Of a DNA stretch of 34,898 nt, positions 24,447 to 33,238 are shown one piece after another (the first letter of the stretch is position 1; each line of letters begins with the position of its first letter). The translations under genes and the position numbers were made by a program. The notes under the pieces are model-generated. The model had not been told where the DNA came from, did no database searches, and saw only the letters and a program-made list of their open reading frames with translations. The DNA comes from Opitutaceae bacterium (GTDB lineage: Bacteria > Verrucomicrobiota > Verrucomicrobiia > Opitutales > Opitutaceae). The stretch is from the NCBI GenBank assembly GCA_947474995.1, contig CANJNJ010000045.1, forward strand, positions 1-34,898. Direction: 5' to 3'.

Positions 24447-27326
24447 TCAAAATTCCATCTTGATGCCGCTGGAGAGGGTCCAGCCGACGAACTCCAATTC
24501 GGTCGGGAGGTCGCGCCGGCCGGCGCCCTGATGGGCATATTTCGAATACACGTTGCCCAGATTCTTGCCCTGGAGATAAAACACCCAGCCTTGGCGCAGC
24601 GTGTAATTGATGGAGGCGTCGTAGGTCTTCAGCTCGCCGGTCCACGTGTCCAGGGCGGCGTTCGTGGCGTTGAAGCCACGGACATAGTCGCCGTTGTAAA
24701 CACACGCCACGCGGGCGCTGAACGGGAATTTCTCGTAGGAAATCTGCACATTGTAGACGTTCTGCGGTTGCTCGATCAGCCGGTCGACGGAACCTCGAAC
24801 GGTGGGCAAAACGGACGTGCCATCGAGTCGCGTGACGTTGCCGGAGAAGCCGAGCCCGTTGAACGGCGCGGGCAGATTTTTGAAGTTCTGCGAATAGGAT
24901 AGCTCGTAACCCGTGAGCGTCGAATGCGGGCCATTCAGGGGCCGGGTGAGCTGCCAGCCGGCATAGGGGGCTTCCGTGACCGTGCTCACCGTCGAGTAGA
25001 TGAAGTTCGTGATGTCCTTGTGGAAGATGCCGGCGGAGAACATGCCCGAGGACGTGAAGTACCATTCGAAGGAGAGATCGTAGTTGGTCGCCTTGAGCGG
25101 CTGCAGCGCGGGATTCCCCTCGATGATGCGATCGACGTCGTCCTGGATGATGCGGCCGCCGAGGATTTGATTATAGTCGGGCCGCGCCGTGGAGCGCGTG
25201 ACACCGCCGCGCAGCATGATCCGATCGGAAAAACGATAGGTCGCCACCGCGCTCGGGAAAAGATCATCATAACTCTTGCTCGAGGTGGTGCGGGTCGAGC
25301 CCAGATAAGCCCCGGTCGGGCCGAAGTTGAGCGTGTGGGACTCTGACTTGGACTGCGTGCGCTCGTACCGGATGCCGCCATTCAGCCGGAGTTGGCCGAC
25401 GTTGGTCGTGGCCATGCCGTAGACCGCGGGCACCGTCTCATCCACCATGTAGCGCGTGGGCAGGTTGGTGTTGTCCCAAGCGGCCTGGTTGAACGTGAAG
25501 CGGGTGGGGTTGGCGTCGAAATCATTCCAGAACTTCGGCACGTCCGTCGAGGGACCGATGCGGTAGCGGCCCTGCCACAAGGCCGTGTTCCGGTTCGAGT
25601 CGAGGTACTGATTCAGCGTCAGTCGCTGCGCGGCCGGCACGTTGTACGTGGCGGCGTTGGGATTCGAATAGCGCTCAATGTTTCTCGCCTTGACGCCGAA
25701 TTTCCACGCGCCCGGATGGCCCCAGAAGGTGGCGGGAATACGAAGGTTGACGACGCCGGTCGTGGCAAATTCGTGGTTCTCGTCCGTGCGCTTGAGGATG
25801 CTGCCCCGGTTGCCGATCTCGGCCCGGCCCAGTTCGGCGAAGGCATTGAGCGGGTCGGTGAAATAGGTGAACGCGGTGTCGCGGGTAAAAGTGAAGTCGG
25901 GCACGCGGTCCGCATTCAGCGCCACCCCGGCGGCGTTCCGGTAATCCGACAGCCGGTATTCCCACGTCGCCTGAATCCGGTTCACCTGGTAGCCGGAGCG
26001 CCCAAACGTGAGCGAGTAGTCGAGGTGATACTTCGGCTTGTCCCACTCGCCGCCGGCGGCCACGTTCCAGACCAGCGTCGATTTCAAGCTCTTCCGGTCG
26101 TCCCGCGTGATGCGCCCGCCGTCCACGCTGCCGCTGGTGCTCGTCGTGCCGGGAAGAAAGACGGCGCCACTGTCGAACCGGGCCCGATGCGTCCAGGTGA
26201 TGTCGGCATCGGCAAAGTCGTTGTAGAGCGCCCGCACATAATGCGTGGAGTCCGCGCCGGTCCGGATGAATCCCTGGGCGCTAATCGCCTTCCTGGTCCG
26301 GTGCAGCCACCGGTAGGTGAACCGAACATTGGTCGGCACATCCGGCACCGTCTGGCCGCCAATCGCCACGTTGGCGTAGCTCTGCTCGGCCCCGTTGACG
26401 TCGCGCTGATTGTCGAGATACGAACCGCTCACCAGCAGCCCGTACTTCCCGTCCTTGTACCGATCGCCATACGTGAAACCGCCGCTGACGGTCGGCTGCC
26501 GCCGTTGATCGAGGGTGTTCATGCCGTACTCGATTTTTCCGTTCACGATCCGCCGCTTGAAATCCAGGGGGCTCTTGGTGATGAGGTTGACGTTGGCGCC
26601 CAGCGAATCCGCGTCCATGTCCGCCGTCGAAGTCTTGGTGACTTCGATCCCGGAGATCATGTCCGAGGGCACGGCATCGAGAGACAGCGTGCGGGTCTGC
26701 CGGCTCTCCGTCGGGTCGGTGGCGGACGCCGCGCGATCGCCGTTGATCGCGATGTTGTTGTACTTGGGCGAGAGCCCGCGCACCGAGATGAACTCGGCCT
26801 CGCCGCGGTCGGACTGAATCGAGATGCTGGGGATGCGGGCCAGCGCCTCGCCCGCGCTCGAATCGGGCAGCCGTCCCATCGAATCGGCGGAAATGATGTT
26901 CTTTATTTGGTCCGAGGAGCGCTGGAGATTGATCGCGCGGGACTGGCCTTCGCGGTCCGAGGAGACCTCGAATTTTCCCAGCATGACCGTGCTGCCGGCC
27001 GAAAGCGTGAGATCCACCGAGGTGCTCCGATCCGCGCCGATCTCGACGCGGGCGGAGACGGGATCCATGCCGAGGTAGCTGGCCGTCACCTGGTGGGGGC
27101 CGACGGGAACTCCGAGGAGCGTGAAATGTCCGGTGCGGTCGGTGCTGGCCGTCGCGTTGGTGCCGTCCACCCGGATCTGGGCGCCGACCACGTAGGCGCC
27201 TTTGGGATCCGTGACCGAACCGGTCAACGCGCCCGTGCCCTGACCGTGCAACGTACAACTTAGCGCGGCGAGGCCGGAGAGGAACAGGAATTTCTGGGCA
27301 AAGCTGACAATATAGGCACGCATCAT
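24447..27326 (-). CDS. TonB-dependent outer-membrane receptor with CarboxypepD_reg-like domain
   Basis: 959 residues from Met 27326 (MMRAYIVSFAQKFLFLSGLAALSCTLHGQ, a signal peptide); the open frame continues 28 residues upstream with no signal-like features, and no clear ribosome site marks either start. After the signal comes a carboxypeptidase-regulatory-like beta-sandwich (about 33-115; LTGSVTDPKGAYVVGAQIRV, TDRTGHFTLLGVPVGPHQV), a plug domain (about 140-265; AGEALARIPSISIQSDRGE, FISVRGLSPKYNNIAINGD, IEVTKTSTADMDADSLGANVNL) and a 22-strand-type barrel ending in aromatic GWTLSSGIKMEF. It imports a bulky substrate across the outer membrane using TonB energy. The neighbouring YncE-like gene is probably its partner. 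Substrate cannot be read from sequence. Confidence 0.93.
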   Translation of the reverse strand: MMRAYIVSFAQKFLFLSGLAALSCTLHGQGTGALTGSVTDPKGAYVVGAQIRVDGTNATASTDRTGHFTLLGVPVGPHQVTASYLGMDPVSARVEIGADRSTSVDLTLSAGSTVMLGKFEVSSDREGQSRAINLQRSSDQIKNIISADSMGRLPDSSAGEALARIPSISIQSDRGEAEFISVRGLSPKYNNIAINGDRAASATDPTESRQTRTLSLDAVPSDMISGIEVTKTSTADMDADSLGANVNLITKSPLDFKRRIVNGKIEYGMNTLDQRRQPTVSGGFTYGDRYKDGKYGLLVSGSYLDNQRDVNGAEQSYANVAIGGQTVPDVPTNVRFTYRWLHRTRKAISAQGFIRTGADSTHYVRALYNDFADADITWTHRARFDSGAVFLPGTTSTSGSVDGGRITRDDRKSLKSTLVWNVAAGGEWDKPKYHLDYSLTFGRSGYQVNRIQATWEYRLSDYRNAAGVALNADRVPDFTFTRDTAFTYFTDPLNAFAELGRAEIGNRGSILKRTDENHEFATTGVVNLRIPATFWGHPGAWKFGVKARNIERYSNPNAATYNVPAAQRLTLNQYLDSNRNTALWQGRYRIGPSTDVPKFWNDFDANPTRFTFNQAAWDNTNLPTRYMVDETVPAVYGMATTNVGQLRLNGGIRYERTQSKSESHTLNFGPTGAYLGSTRTTSSKSYDDLFPSAVATYRFSDRIMLRGGVTRSTARPDYNQILGGRIIQDDVDRIIEGNPALQPLKATNYDLSFEWYFTSSGMFSAGIFHKDITNFIYSTVSTVTEAPYAGWQLTRPLNGPHSTLTGYELSYSQNFKNLPAPFNGLGFSGNVTRLDGTSVLPTVRGSVDRLIEQPQNVYNVQISYEKFPFSARVACVYNGDYVRGFNATNAALDTWTGELKTYDASINYTLRQGWVFYLQGKNLGNVYSKYAHQGAGRRDLPTELEFVGWTLSSGIKMEF

Positions 27327-27733
27327 GGCAGGCAGGGGGCTCACGGGTTTAGGCGCATGGGTCCGGCGGGGAGTAGAACCTGCGAGGCCGGGGAGGTAAC
27401 GCGAATGCATGAAAACTAAATACTAATGTGAGTCCAGCGCAATGTTAGCGGGACAATATTGTAGGCAAAAAACGCGTCGTAGAAGGATTATGGATGCGCG
27501 ACCGCGCGGTAGCCGCTGCAGGCCCATTGGTTCGGCCGGGTCGCGTCTCTGTCGGGTGACGGGCTCAGTCGATCCTGTCCCGCTTCTCTCGAAGCGGGCT
27601 ACGGGGGAGGTGTTCGGGCACTGTAGCTCGCCTTGGGAGAGGCGGGACCGACCACTCGGAAATACCTCTTGGCCGGGTCGCGACCAAAAGAGTTCCTTGT
27701 CGTTTGGGACCGACGGCGTATTTCCATCTGGGC
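27327..27733. other. Divergent promoter region with paired palindromes
   Basis: Lies between the minus-strand TonB receptor and the plus-strand dehydrogenase, so it should hold both promoters. The AT-rich part 27410-27480 contains a 10-bp perfect palindrome ACAATATTGT (27453-27462) that could be an operator. The paired element 27573-27651 sits closer to the dehydrogenase gene. I could not place -35/-10 boxes reliably. Confidence 0.5.
27573..27651. repeat. REPIN-like pair, TCGGTCCCGCCTC family
   Basis: Left copy TCCTGTCCCGCTTC...GAAGCGGGCTAC (27573-27602) and inverted right copy GTAGCTCGCC...GGCGGGACCGA (27623-27651), 20 bases apart. Each copy is a hairpin. Both match the single copy at 21482-21510 in its GTCCCGC...GCGGGCTAC frame. 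Confidence 0.7.
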
Positions 27734-30214
27734 ATGGGCTGCGCGCGTGCCGACATCGGGGCTGGGCTGAGGGGCTGCGGTCGACTGGCCCTCGCGTGCT
27801 GGTTGACGAGCCTGGAATTTCGCGCCGCCCCGGCCGGACCGGCCGGCGAAACGCCACCGCGGCTCACGCCGGGCGAGGAAGCGAACACATTTGTCCTCGC
27901 ACCCGGGCAGAAAATTAGCCTCGTTGCCGATGAGACGACCCTCCACGAACCACTCGCCGTGCAGTTGGCTGCCGATGGACGCCTCTGGGTCCTCGAACTT
28001 GGTACGCCTCCCGGGGCCGGAGCGAAAGAGGACGAGCGCGGGCCGGGCGGGGTGGCGGTGCTCGAGGACACCGATGGCGACGGCCGGATGGATCGGCGGA
28101 CGACGTTTGCGGCGGGGTTTCATGCGCCCGTTGGGCTGGCGCTGGTGGGCGGGGGCGTGATGGTTTTTGATCCGCCGCATTATTGGTTCCTGCGGGACTC
28201 GAATGCCGACTTGGTGACCGACGAGCGGATCTGGATGGCGTCGGAATCTGGCGAAGTTCCGTCGGGTCGCTACGGTTCGAACAGCCTGACCCTCGCGATG
28301 GACAATTGGCTGTACAGTCCGTGGGGCGCGACGCGGCTACGCTACGCCGGTTCCGGCGGCTTTGTGCGCGACGTCACCGCCCGGCGATTTGGACGCAGCA
28401 TAACGCAAGATGAGGCCGGCCGGCTCTACTACGGCGGTAATGGACAAAAGCTCTACGTCGATCGCATCCCTTTGCCCTATGTTCGACGAAACCTCGGTCT
28501 TAAAATCACGGGGACGCCGGAAGCGATCGCGATGGGGAGGCCAGCCGGCTGGACTAACGCGGATGTCGAACGTCCGGCAGTGAACGCGGAGAGCGATGGC
28601 CCAAGCTGGTACGTCGGCGCCGCGATGATCTACCTCGGAAAAGGTCTCGATGGGAATGGAGAAGTCTTCGTGACGGAGCCGGCGGGCGGGAGGATTTGGC
28701 GAAGTTCGCTGGGCGCGTCCGAAACGCGGAAAGCCAGTGCCGTGTTGTCGTCGTCCGATGCGAATTTCCGGCCCGTGAGCCTGGCGCCGGGACCCGATGG
28801 CGCCATTTATGTCGTCGATCGGTACGGCGCGGGAGCGCTTAAGCCCGCCGCCGATCTGAACAACGCCCGCGCCACTGCGGCATCCCGTCGCGGCCGGATT
28901 TGGCAGATCGCGCCGGCGGAAACCGGGAAAGCCGGGCCGAAGTTGACCGACATTCCCTTGGGCAAATTGGTGGAGGCGTTGGGCGCCGACCACGGTTGGA
29001 CGCGGGACACCGCGCAGCGTCTGCTGGTGGAAAAGGCCGATCCCGCGGCGACGCCGTTGCTTCGGGCATTTGCCGTTAAGGCAACGGCGCCGCTCGGCCG
29101 GCTGCACGCCTTGTGGACGCTGGACGGTCTCGACGCCGTTGATCCGGCCACCGCCCTCCGTGCGCTCAGCGACGCCGATCCCCGGGTGAGGGCGGTGGCC
29201 ATCCGGTTGGCGGAAAGATTCTTCTTTGACGAGGAGGACGTGAAAATCTTTCGGAGGCTCGAAGCACTGGTGGTGGATCCTGATCAACACGTGCTCCTGC
29301 AGTTGGCGCTTTCCTTCGGCGAGGTTGGAACCCCCAAGGCCGACGCGATATTGCGTCGTATCCTTGCGCATTCGGGTGACCAGCCGCTTTTCATCAGTGC
29401 GATTCTCAGCGGAATTGGCGGACGAGAGTCGGACTTCATTTCGGCATGGGCGGGACTTTCCATCCCAGGCCCCGGATTGGCGAAAGCGGTGGTCGCGGCC
29501 ACAGAGGCCATGTTAGTCACCTACGATATGCGCTGGATATTGTGGCGGGCCCAAGACCACTCCCGGGTTGATAAGGTATTTGAGATCGCGGCCGCGTCGA
29601 CCACGCCGCCCTGGCTGCGGGTCGCGATCTTTGCAGGAGTGGAAAGGCGCATTACGGGATATGCCGCCGGGAAGCCTGGAGCCGTAAACCTCGGATTCGA
29701 ACCCGGTCCGCTCTTGCGGCTTTCGGCCGATCGCGACCCGGCAATGGCGGCCAGAGCGCAACAGTTGTTGCACCTCATAAACTGGCCGGGGAAACCCCGC
29801 TCCACGGAACCGGCCCCATTGGCCGCCGAACACCAAACCCTGTACGAAAAGGGCCGGGTCGGGTTTGCGGTCATGTGTGCCGGCTGTCACCAGCCCCAGG
29901 GTCAGGGATTCGCCAATTTTGCCCCGGCTTTGGCCGGCTCCCGCTGGGTGCAAGGCGACGAACGCATCCTGGCACGAATCGTACTTTGCGGGAAGGTCCA
30001 GGGGCAGTATTCGATGCCGCCGTTCCGCGCGCCCTTTGACGACGAGGCGCTGGCGGCCGTGCTGACCTTCATCCGGAACACGTGGGGCAATGCGGCCGGG
30101 CCGGTGTCGCCGGCCGTATTGGCGGAAGTGAGGGCGGCCACAGCGGATCGGCAGCCGATGGCGTTTACGGATTTCGAGCTGATCGAACTGGCACAGGAAT
30201 ATGCGCCGCGTTGA
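27734..30214 (+). CDS. PVC-type membrane-bound dehydrogenase with C-terminal cytochrome c
   Basis: 826 residues from ATG 27734; a TTG ten codons earlier is possible, and neither has a clear ribosome site. Signal segment about 12-33 (LRGCGRLALACWLTSLEF). Residues about 55-400 form the six-bladed propeller of the Verrucomicrobia/Planctomycetes dehydrogenase N-terminal family (LWVLELGTPPG, VAVLEDTDGDGRMDRRTTFA, GFHAPVGLALVGGGVMV, WLYSPWGATRLRY, APGPDGAIYVVDRYGAG). A helical HEAT-like region follows (about 430-680), then a cytochrome c domain with C715-A-G-C718-H719 and a likely Met ligand in YSMPPFR. It should oxidise an unknown, perhaps sugar-derived, substrate in the periplasm and pass electrons to its own haem. 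A repeat element starts 25 bases after its stop. Confidence 0.88.
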   Translation: MGCARADIGAGLRGCGRLALACWLTSLEFRAAPAGPAGETPPRLTPGEEANTFVLAPGQKISLVADETTLHEPLAVQLAADGRLWVLELGTPPGAGAKEDERGPGGVAVLEDTDGDGRMDRRTTFAAGFHAPVGLALVGGGVMVFDPPHYWFLRDSNADLVTDERIWMASESGEVPSGRYGSNSLTLAMDNWLYSPWGATRLRYAGSGGFVRDVTARRFGRSITQDEAGRLYYGGNGQKLYVDRIPLPYVRRNLGLKITGTPEAIAMGRPAGWTNADVERPAVNAESDGPSWYVGAAMIYLGKGLDGNGEVFVTEPAGGRIWRSSLGASETRKASAVLSSSDANFRPVSLAPGPDGAIYVVDRYGAGALKPAADLNNARATAASRRGRIWQIAPAETGKAGPKLTDIPLGKLVEALGADHGWTRDTAQRLLVEKADPAATPLLRAFAVKATAPLGRLHALWTLDGLDAVDPATALRALSDADPRVRAVAIRLAERFFFDEEDVKIFRRLEALVVDPDQHVLLQLALSFGEVGTPKADAILRRILAHSGDQPLFISAILSGIGGRESDFISAWAGLSIPGPGLAKAVVAATEAMLVTYDMRWILWRAQDHSRVDKVFEIAAASTTPPWLRVAIFAGVERRITGYAAGKPGAVNLGFEPGPLLRLSADRDPAMAARAQQLLHLINWPGKPRSTEPAPLAAEHQTLYEKGRVGFAVMCAGCHQPQGQGFANFAPALAGSRWVQGDERILARIVLCGKVQGQYSMPPFRAPFDDEALAAVLTFIRNTWGNAAGPVSPAVLAEVRAATADRQPMAFTDFELIELAQEYAPR

Positions 30215-30238
30215 GGGCCGGGCCGGAGACCAGCCGTG

Positions 30239-30393
30239 CAGTTGAAGGTTGAAAGCCAGAGCCGGCAAAAAGTTAACTGCGGTGTAGACCGCGAAAGGGG
30301 AATCACGGATCCGTTTGCCTCGAACCCAGCCCCCAAAGAGCGATTTCGCCCCGGCGTTCATCGCTTTCAACTTCCCCCTTCGAATCTCAACTG
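30239..30393 (+). repeat. Dispersed element with terminal inverted repeats, copy B (155 bp)
   Basis: Begins CAGTTGAAGGTTGAAAGCC and ends TTCGAATCTCAACTG; it is the reverse orientation of copy A at 3628-3797 and keeps most of its interior, with some indels. Like copy A it follows a stop codon almost immediately. Confidence 0.75.
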
Positions 30394-30568
30394 AATTTTT
30401 CAATTAAGTTGCTTCACGGCCGTCGGTTGATTTTTTCCGGCCGGTTCTTTCGCCGATGTCCACCATTTGCCTTTCCAACCCACGTCGCATCCGTTTGGTT
30501 CGACGGCGTTGAGGCCAGCCGCCTCAATTTATTAACCCCTTGAAGCTCCAGCTTCCTCTCCGCAACTG

Positions 30569-30588
30569 GGTCGGTCATCGGACCGACC
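30569..30588. promoter_or_regulatory. Hairpin GGTCGGTC-ATCG-GACCGACC upstream of lactate permease
   Basis: A perfect 8-bp stem with a 4-base loop, 40 bases before the permease ATG. The dyad could be an operator for a lactate-responsive regulator or a leader hairpin; no T run follows, so it is not a terminator. Confidence 0.35.
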
Positions 30589-30628
30589 GCGTGCCGGGCA
30601 GGTTGGAGTCGCGCGAATAAAAAATCCT

Positions 30629-32314
30629 ATGTGGCAGCATAACTATCAACCCGTGGCAGGCAGTCTTGGCCTTTCGGCCCTTTGTGCCGCGGTACCCATC
30701 CTCGTTCTCTTTTATATGTTGGGCGTCTTGCGCAAGCCCACGTGGATGGCGGCGGCGACGGCCCTGGGCTCAGCGCTGCTCGTTGCCCTGCTGGCCTATC
30801 GCATGCCTTTTTCGCTGGCGCTGATGTCCTCGCTCTACGGCGCGGCCTTCGGCATCTTCCCGATCGCTTGGATCGTGTTCGCGTCGATCCTGTTGTACCG
30901 CCTAGCGGTGGACACCGGCAAATTCGAGATCATCAAGGACTCGGTCGGCGGCCTCACGAACGACCGGCGCCTGCAGGCGATGTTCATCGCCTTTTCGTTC
31001 GGCGCCTTCATCGAGGGCGCCGCCGGGTTCGGCGCGCCCGTGGCGGTTTCCGGCGCGATGCTCGCCGGCCTGGGCTTTTCGCCGTTCTATGCGGCCGGCA
31101 TTTGTCTCATGGCCAACACGGCACCCGTGGCGTTTGGGTCGATCGGCATTCCTGTCACGACGCTGGCGAACATCACCGGGCTCCCGGTTCTGCAGCTCAG
31201 CGCGATGGTCGGCCGGCTCTGCGCGATGGTCTCGGTGATCATTCCGGGGTATCTCATCATCGTGATGAGCGGGTGGCGGAAGGCACTCGAGGTGCTTCCC
31301 GCCATTATCGCTTGCGGCGTTTCCTTCGCCGCCGCGCAGTTCTACGTGTCGAACTACATGGGACCCGAGCTCACCGACATCATAAGTTCCCTGACCTGCA
31401 TTATCGTGATGGTATTCGTGCTGAAGTTCTGGAAACCCCCGTCCATCCTGCGGCTGGCGGATGATAAGCCGATCACGGCCGCTCCCCGTCATCACTCCGC
31501 CCGGGAGCTTTTCACCGCCTGGCTCCCTTACATCATGCTCGTCGTGTTCGTCCTACTTTGGGGCAAACCCGAGATCAAATCTGCAATCAACAAGTTTACC
31601 AACAGCCTGCTGCCTGATTTTCTGCCGCGGAGCGCGACGGTTCTCAACGGGATTAAGGTTCCGGGGTTGGACGGGATGATCACGCGCGTGCCCCCGGTGA
31701 CCAAGGTCGCGGCACCCTATGCCGCGGTGTTTGAGTTCAACTGGCTGAGCGCCTCGGGCACGGCCTGCTTCCTCGCGGCCATTGTCACCTCATTCTTCCT
31801 GGGCGTTAAACCCCGTCAGTTTGCCGAAGCCTACAAAGGCACGTTCCGGCAGCTCTCGAAGTCGATGCTCACCATTGCGTGCATGCTCGCGCTGGCCTAC
31901 CTCATGAATTACTCGGGCATGACGTCGACGCTCGGTCTCGCGCTGGCCACGACCGGCAGCGCATTCCCGTTCTTCAGTGCCGTCCTGGGCTGGCTCGGCG
32001 TGTTCCTGACCGGCAGCGATACCTCGGCCAACGCGCTCTTTGGCAATCTTCAGGTGGTCACCGCCAATGCCATCGGGCTCAACCCGATCCTGATGGCGTC
32101 GGTGAATTCCGCGGCCGGCGTGATGGGCAAGATGATTTCGCTGCAGAGCATCGCGGTTGCGGTCGCCGCCACCGGCATGGCGGCCAGCGACGAGAGCAAG
32201 CTCTTCCGTTTTACCATCAAACACAGCATCGGCCTCATGATTGCGATGGGCATCATCTCGATGCTCATTGCCTACGTTTTCCCGGGTTACGTTCCGGTGG
32301 CCGTGCCGAAATAG
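30629..32314 (+). CDS. L-lactate permease (LctP/LldP family)
   Basis: 561-residue inner-membrane symporter of the lactate/glycolate permease family. Twelve or more hydrophobic helices; family blocks include N-terminal MWQHNYQPVAGS, YGAAFGIFPIAWIVF, FSFGAFIEGAAGFGAPVAVSGAML, NTAPVAFGSIGIPVTTLANITGLP, MLALAYLMNYSGMTSTLG, LGVFLTGSDTSANALFGNLQ and SVNSAAGVMGKMISLQSIAVA. It takes up L- or D-lactate (or glycolate) with protons. LldP and GlcA cannot be separated by eye. No lactate dehydrogenase gene is adjacent; the periplasmic dehydrogenase/cytochrome gene upstream is on the same strand but separated by a repeat, so a functional tie is only suggestive. Confidence 0.95.
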   Translation: MWQHNYQPVAGSLGLSALCAAVPILVLFYMLGVLRKPTWMAAATALGSALLVALLAYRMPFSLALMSSLYGAAFGIFPIAWIVFASILLYRLAVDTGKFEIIKDSVGGLTNDRRLQAMFIAFSFGAFIEGAAGFGAPVAVSGAMLAGLGFSPFYAAGICLMANTAPVAFGSIGIPVTTLANITGLPVLQLSAMVGRLCAMVSVIIPGYLIIVMSGWRKALEVLPAIIACGVSFAAAQFYVSNYMGPELTDIISSLTCIIVMVFVLKFWKPPSILRLADDKPITAAPRHHSARELFTAWLPYIMLVVFVLLWGKPEIKSAINKFTNSLLPDFLPRSATVLNGIKVPGLDGMITRVPPVTKVAAPYAAVFEFNWLSASGTACFLAAIVTSFFLGVKPRQFAEAYKGTFRQLSKSMLTIACMLALAYLMNYSGMTSTLGLALATTGSAFPFFSAVLGWLGVFLTGSDTSANALFGNLQVVTANAIGLNPILMASVNSAAGVMGKMISLQSIAVAVAATGMAASDESKLFRFTIKHSIGLMIAMGIISMLIAYVFPGYVPVAVPK

Positions 32315-32397
32315 CCGGCGTTACCTGGAGGCGGCAAGGCGCCTGGGCGCAACGTTCGCTGGAGCCGCGATGCCGCACCGCAGATTTTTCTTACGGA

Positions 32398-32419
32398 GAC
32401 GCGGCGAGGGCGCCGCGTC
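32398..32419. repeat. Hairpin GACGCGGCG-AGGG-CGCCGCGTC
   Basis: Perfect 9-bp stem with a 4-base loop, 83 bases after the permease stop. There is a T run before it (TTTTTC at 32385) rather than after, so it would terminate only on the minus strand; more likely a dispersed palindrome. Confidence 0.55.
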
Positions 32420-32516
32420 CCCAGCTGGACGAATATTTTAGGCAGGCCAGGAGTTCATGACAGCTTCCGCCCGTTTTTGGTGGCTCCATCGGACAAATCA
32501 GGAACCCAGTGAATTT

Positions 32517-32981
32517 ATGAGAAAGAAATCATTTTCGGCCCTCTTGGCCGTGGTCATGTTGCTCTCGTCCGCGTTGCTGGCGGCCGAACCCGCGGTCGAC
32601 GCCGTGATGAAAGCCGACCGCGCGCGGCTGCAGGCCATGATGGCGGGTGACGGGGCGGCGCTCGGGAAGGTTTTATCCGGCGCGTTGGTTTTCGGTCACT
32701 CCGATGGCCGGATCGAGACCAAGGCGGATTACGTGAAGAACCTGATGGCCGGCGACACCGCCTACACGGATGCGAACGTGACCAACCTGAATACCATGCA
32801 GCCGACGGCGGACGTGGTCGTGATCCATGGCCGGCAGAAGATGAAGAAGAAACTGGGTTCTTCCTGGAGCGATCTCGATCTGCGGTTCATGGCGGTGTGG
32901 CGCAATGAGGACGGCACCTGGCGGATGGTGGCGTGGCAGTCGCTGCGGCCCTCGGGCAACAGCACCGTGCCGGGGAAGTAG
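32517..32981 (+). CDS. Secreted SnoaL/DUF4440-like (NTF2-fold) protein
   Basis: 154 residues from ATG 32517, chosen because it yields a signal peptide (MRKKSFSALLAVVMLLSSALLAAEP); the frame opens 20 codons earlier without such features. The mature part fits the NTF2-like/DUF4440 cone fold: VDAVMKADRARLQAMMAGDGAALGKVLS, FGHSDGRIETKADYVKNL, VVVIHGRQKMK, LRFMAVWRNEDGTWRMVAWQS. These proteins bind small ligands or act as polyketide-type cyclases/isomerases, but no catalytic residue set is evident here. Probably periplasmic. Transcribed in the same direction as the permease 200 bases upstream. Confidence 0.8.
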   Translation: MRKKSFSALLAVVMLLSSALLAAEPAVDAVMKADRARLQAMMAGDGAALGKVLSGALVFGHSDGRIETKADYVKNLMAGDTAYTDANVTNLNTMQPTADVVVIHGRQKMKKKLGSSWSDLDLRFMAVWRNEDGTWRMVAWQSLRPSGNSTVPGK

Positions 32982-33072
32982 TATTTCCGTCTTGGCGCCG
33001 GCCAGCGCTCGATTCGTGTCGCCACGATTTACGCGAGTTGGACGAGCCGCCGCGTTCGCGCGCCGAAAAGCG

Positions 33073-33114
33073 CCGACCAATTTGATGTCGCGGCCGCGAC
33101 ATCAAATTGGTCGG
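33073..33114. repeat. Perfect 42-bp palindrome
   Basis: Half-site CCGACCAATTTGATGTCGCG (21st base G) is followed without any spacer by its exact reverse complement; the centre is GCGGCCGC. A transcript would form a stem of about 19 bp. It lies 91 bases after the SnoaL-like gene and 124 before the YncE-like gene. No T run follows, so a classic terminator is not obvious. Confidence 0.9.
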
Positions 33115-33238
33115 GGACGAAGCTGGATTCCTGGGGCGGGTTAGGCGACGGACCCGTCCTTCAGACTTGCGTTCAACTCGGGCTAAACATCATCAACCCG
33201 GTCCCGTTCAGCTTCCCCGGCGCCGGCCTTTTCACCTT

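Larger units (their letters stand above)
30215..30628. other. Intergenic region before the lactate permease gene
   Basis: Contains element copy B (30239-30393) and a hairpin at 30569-30588. The remaining sequence, including a T-rich run (30427-30440, TTGATTTTTTCCGG), has no gene and presumably holds the permease promoter. Confidence 0.5.
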
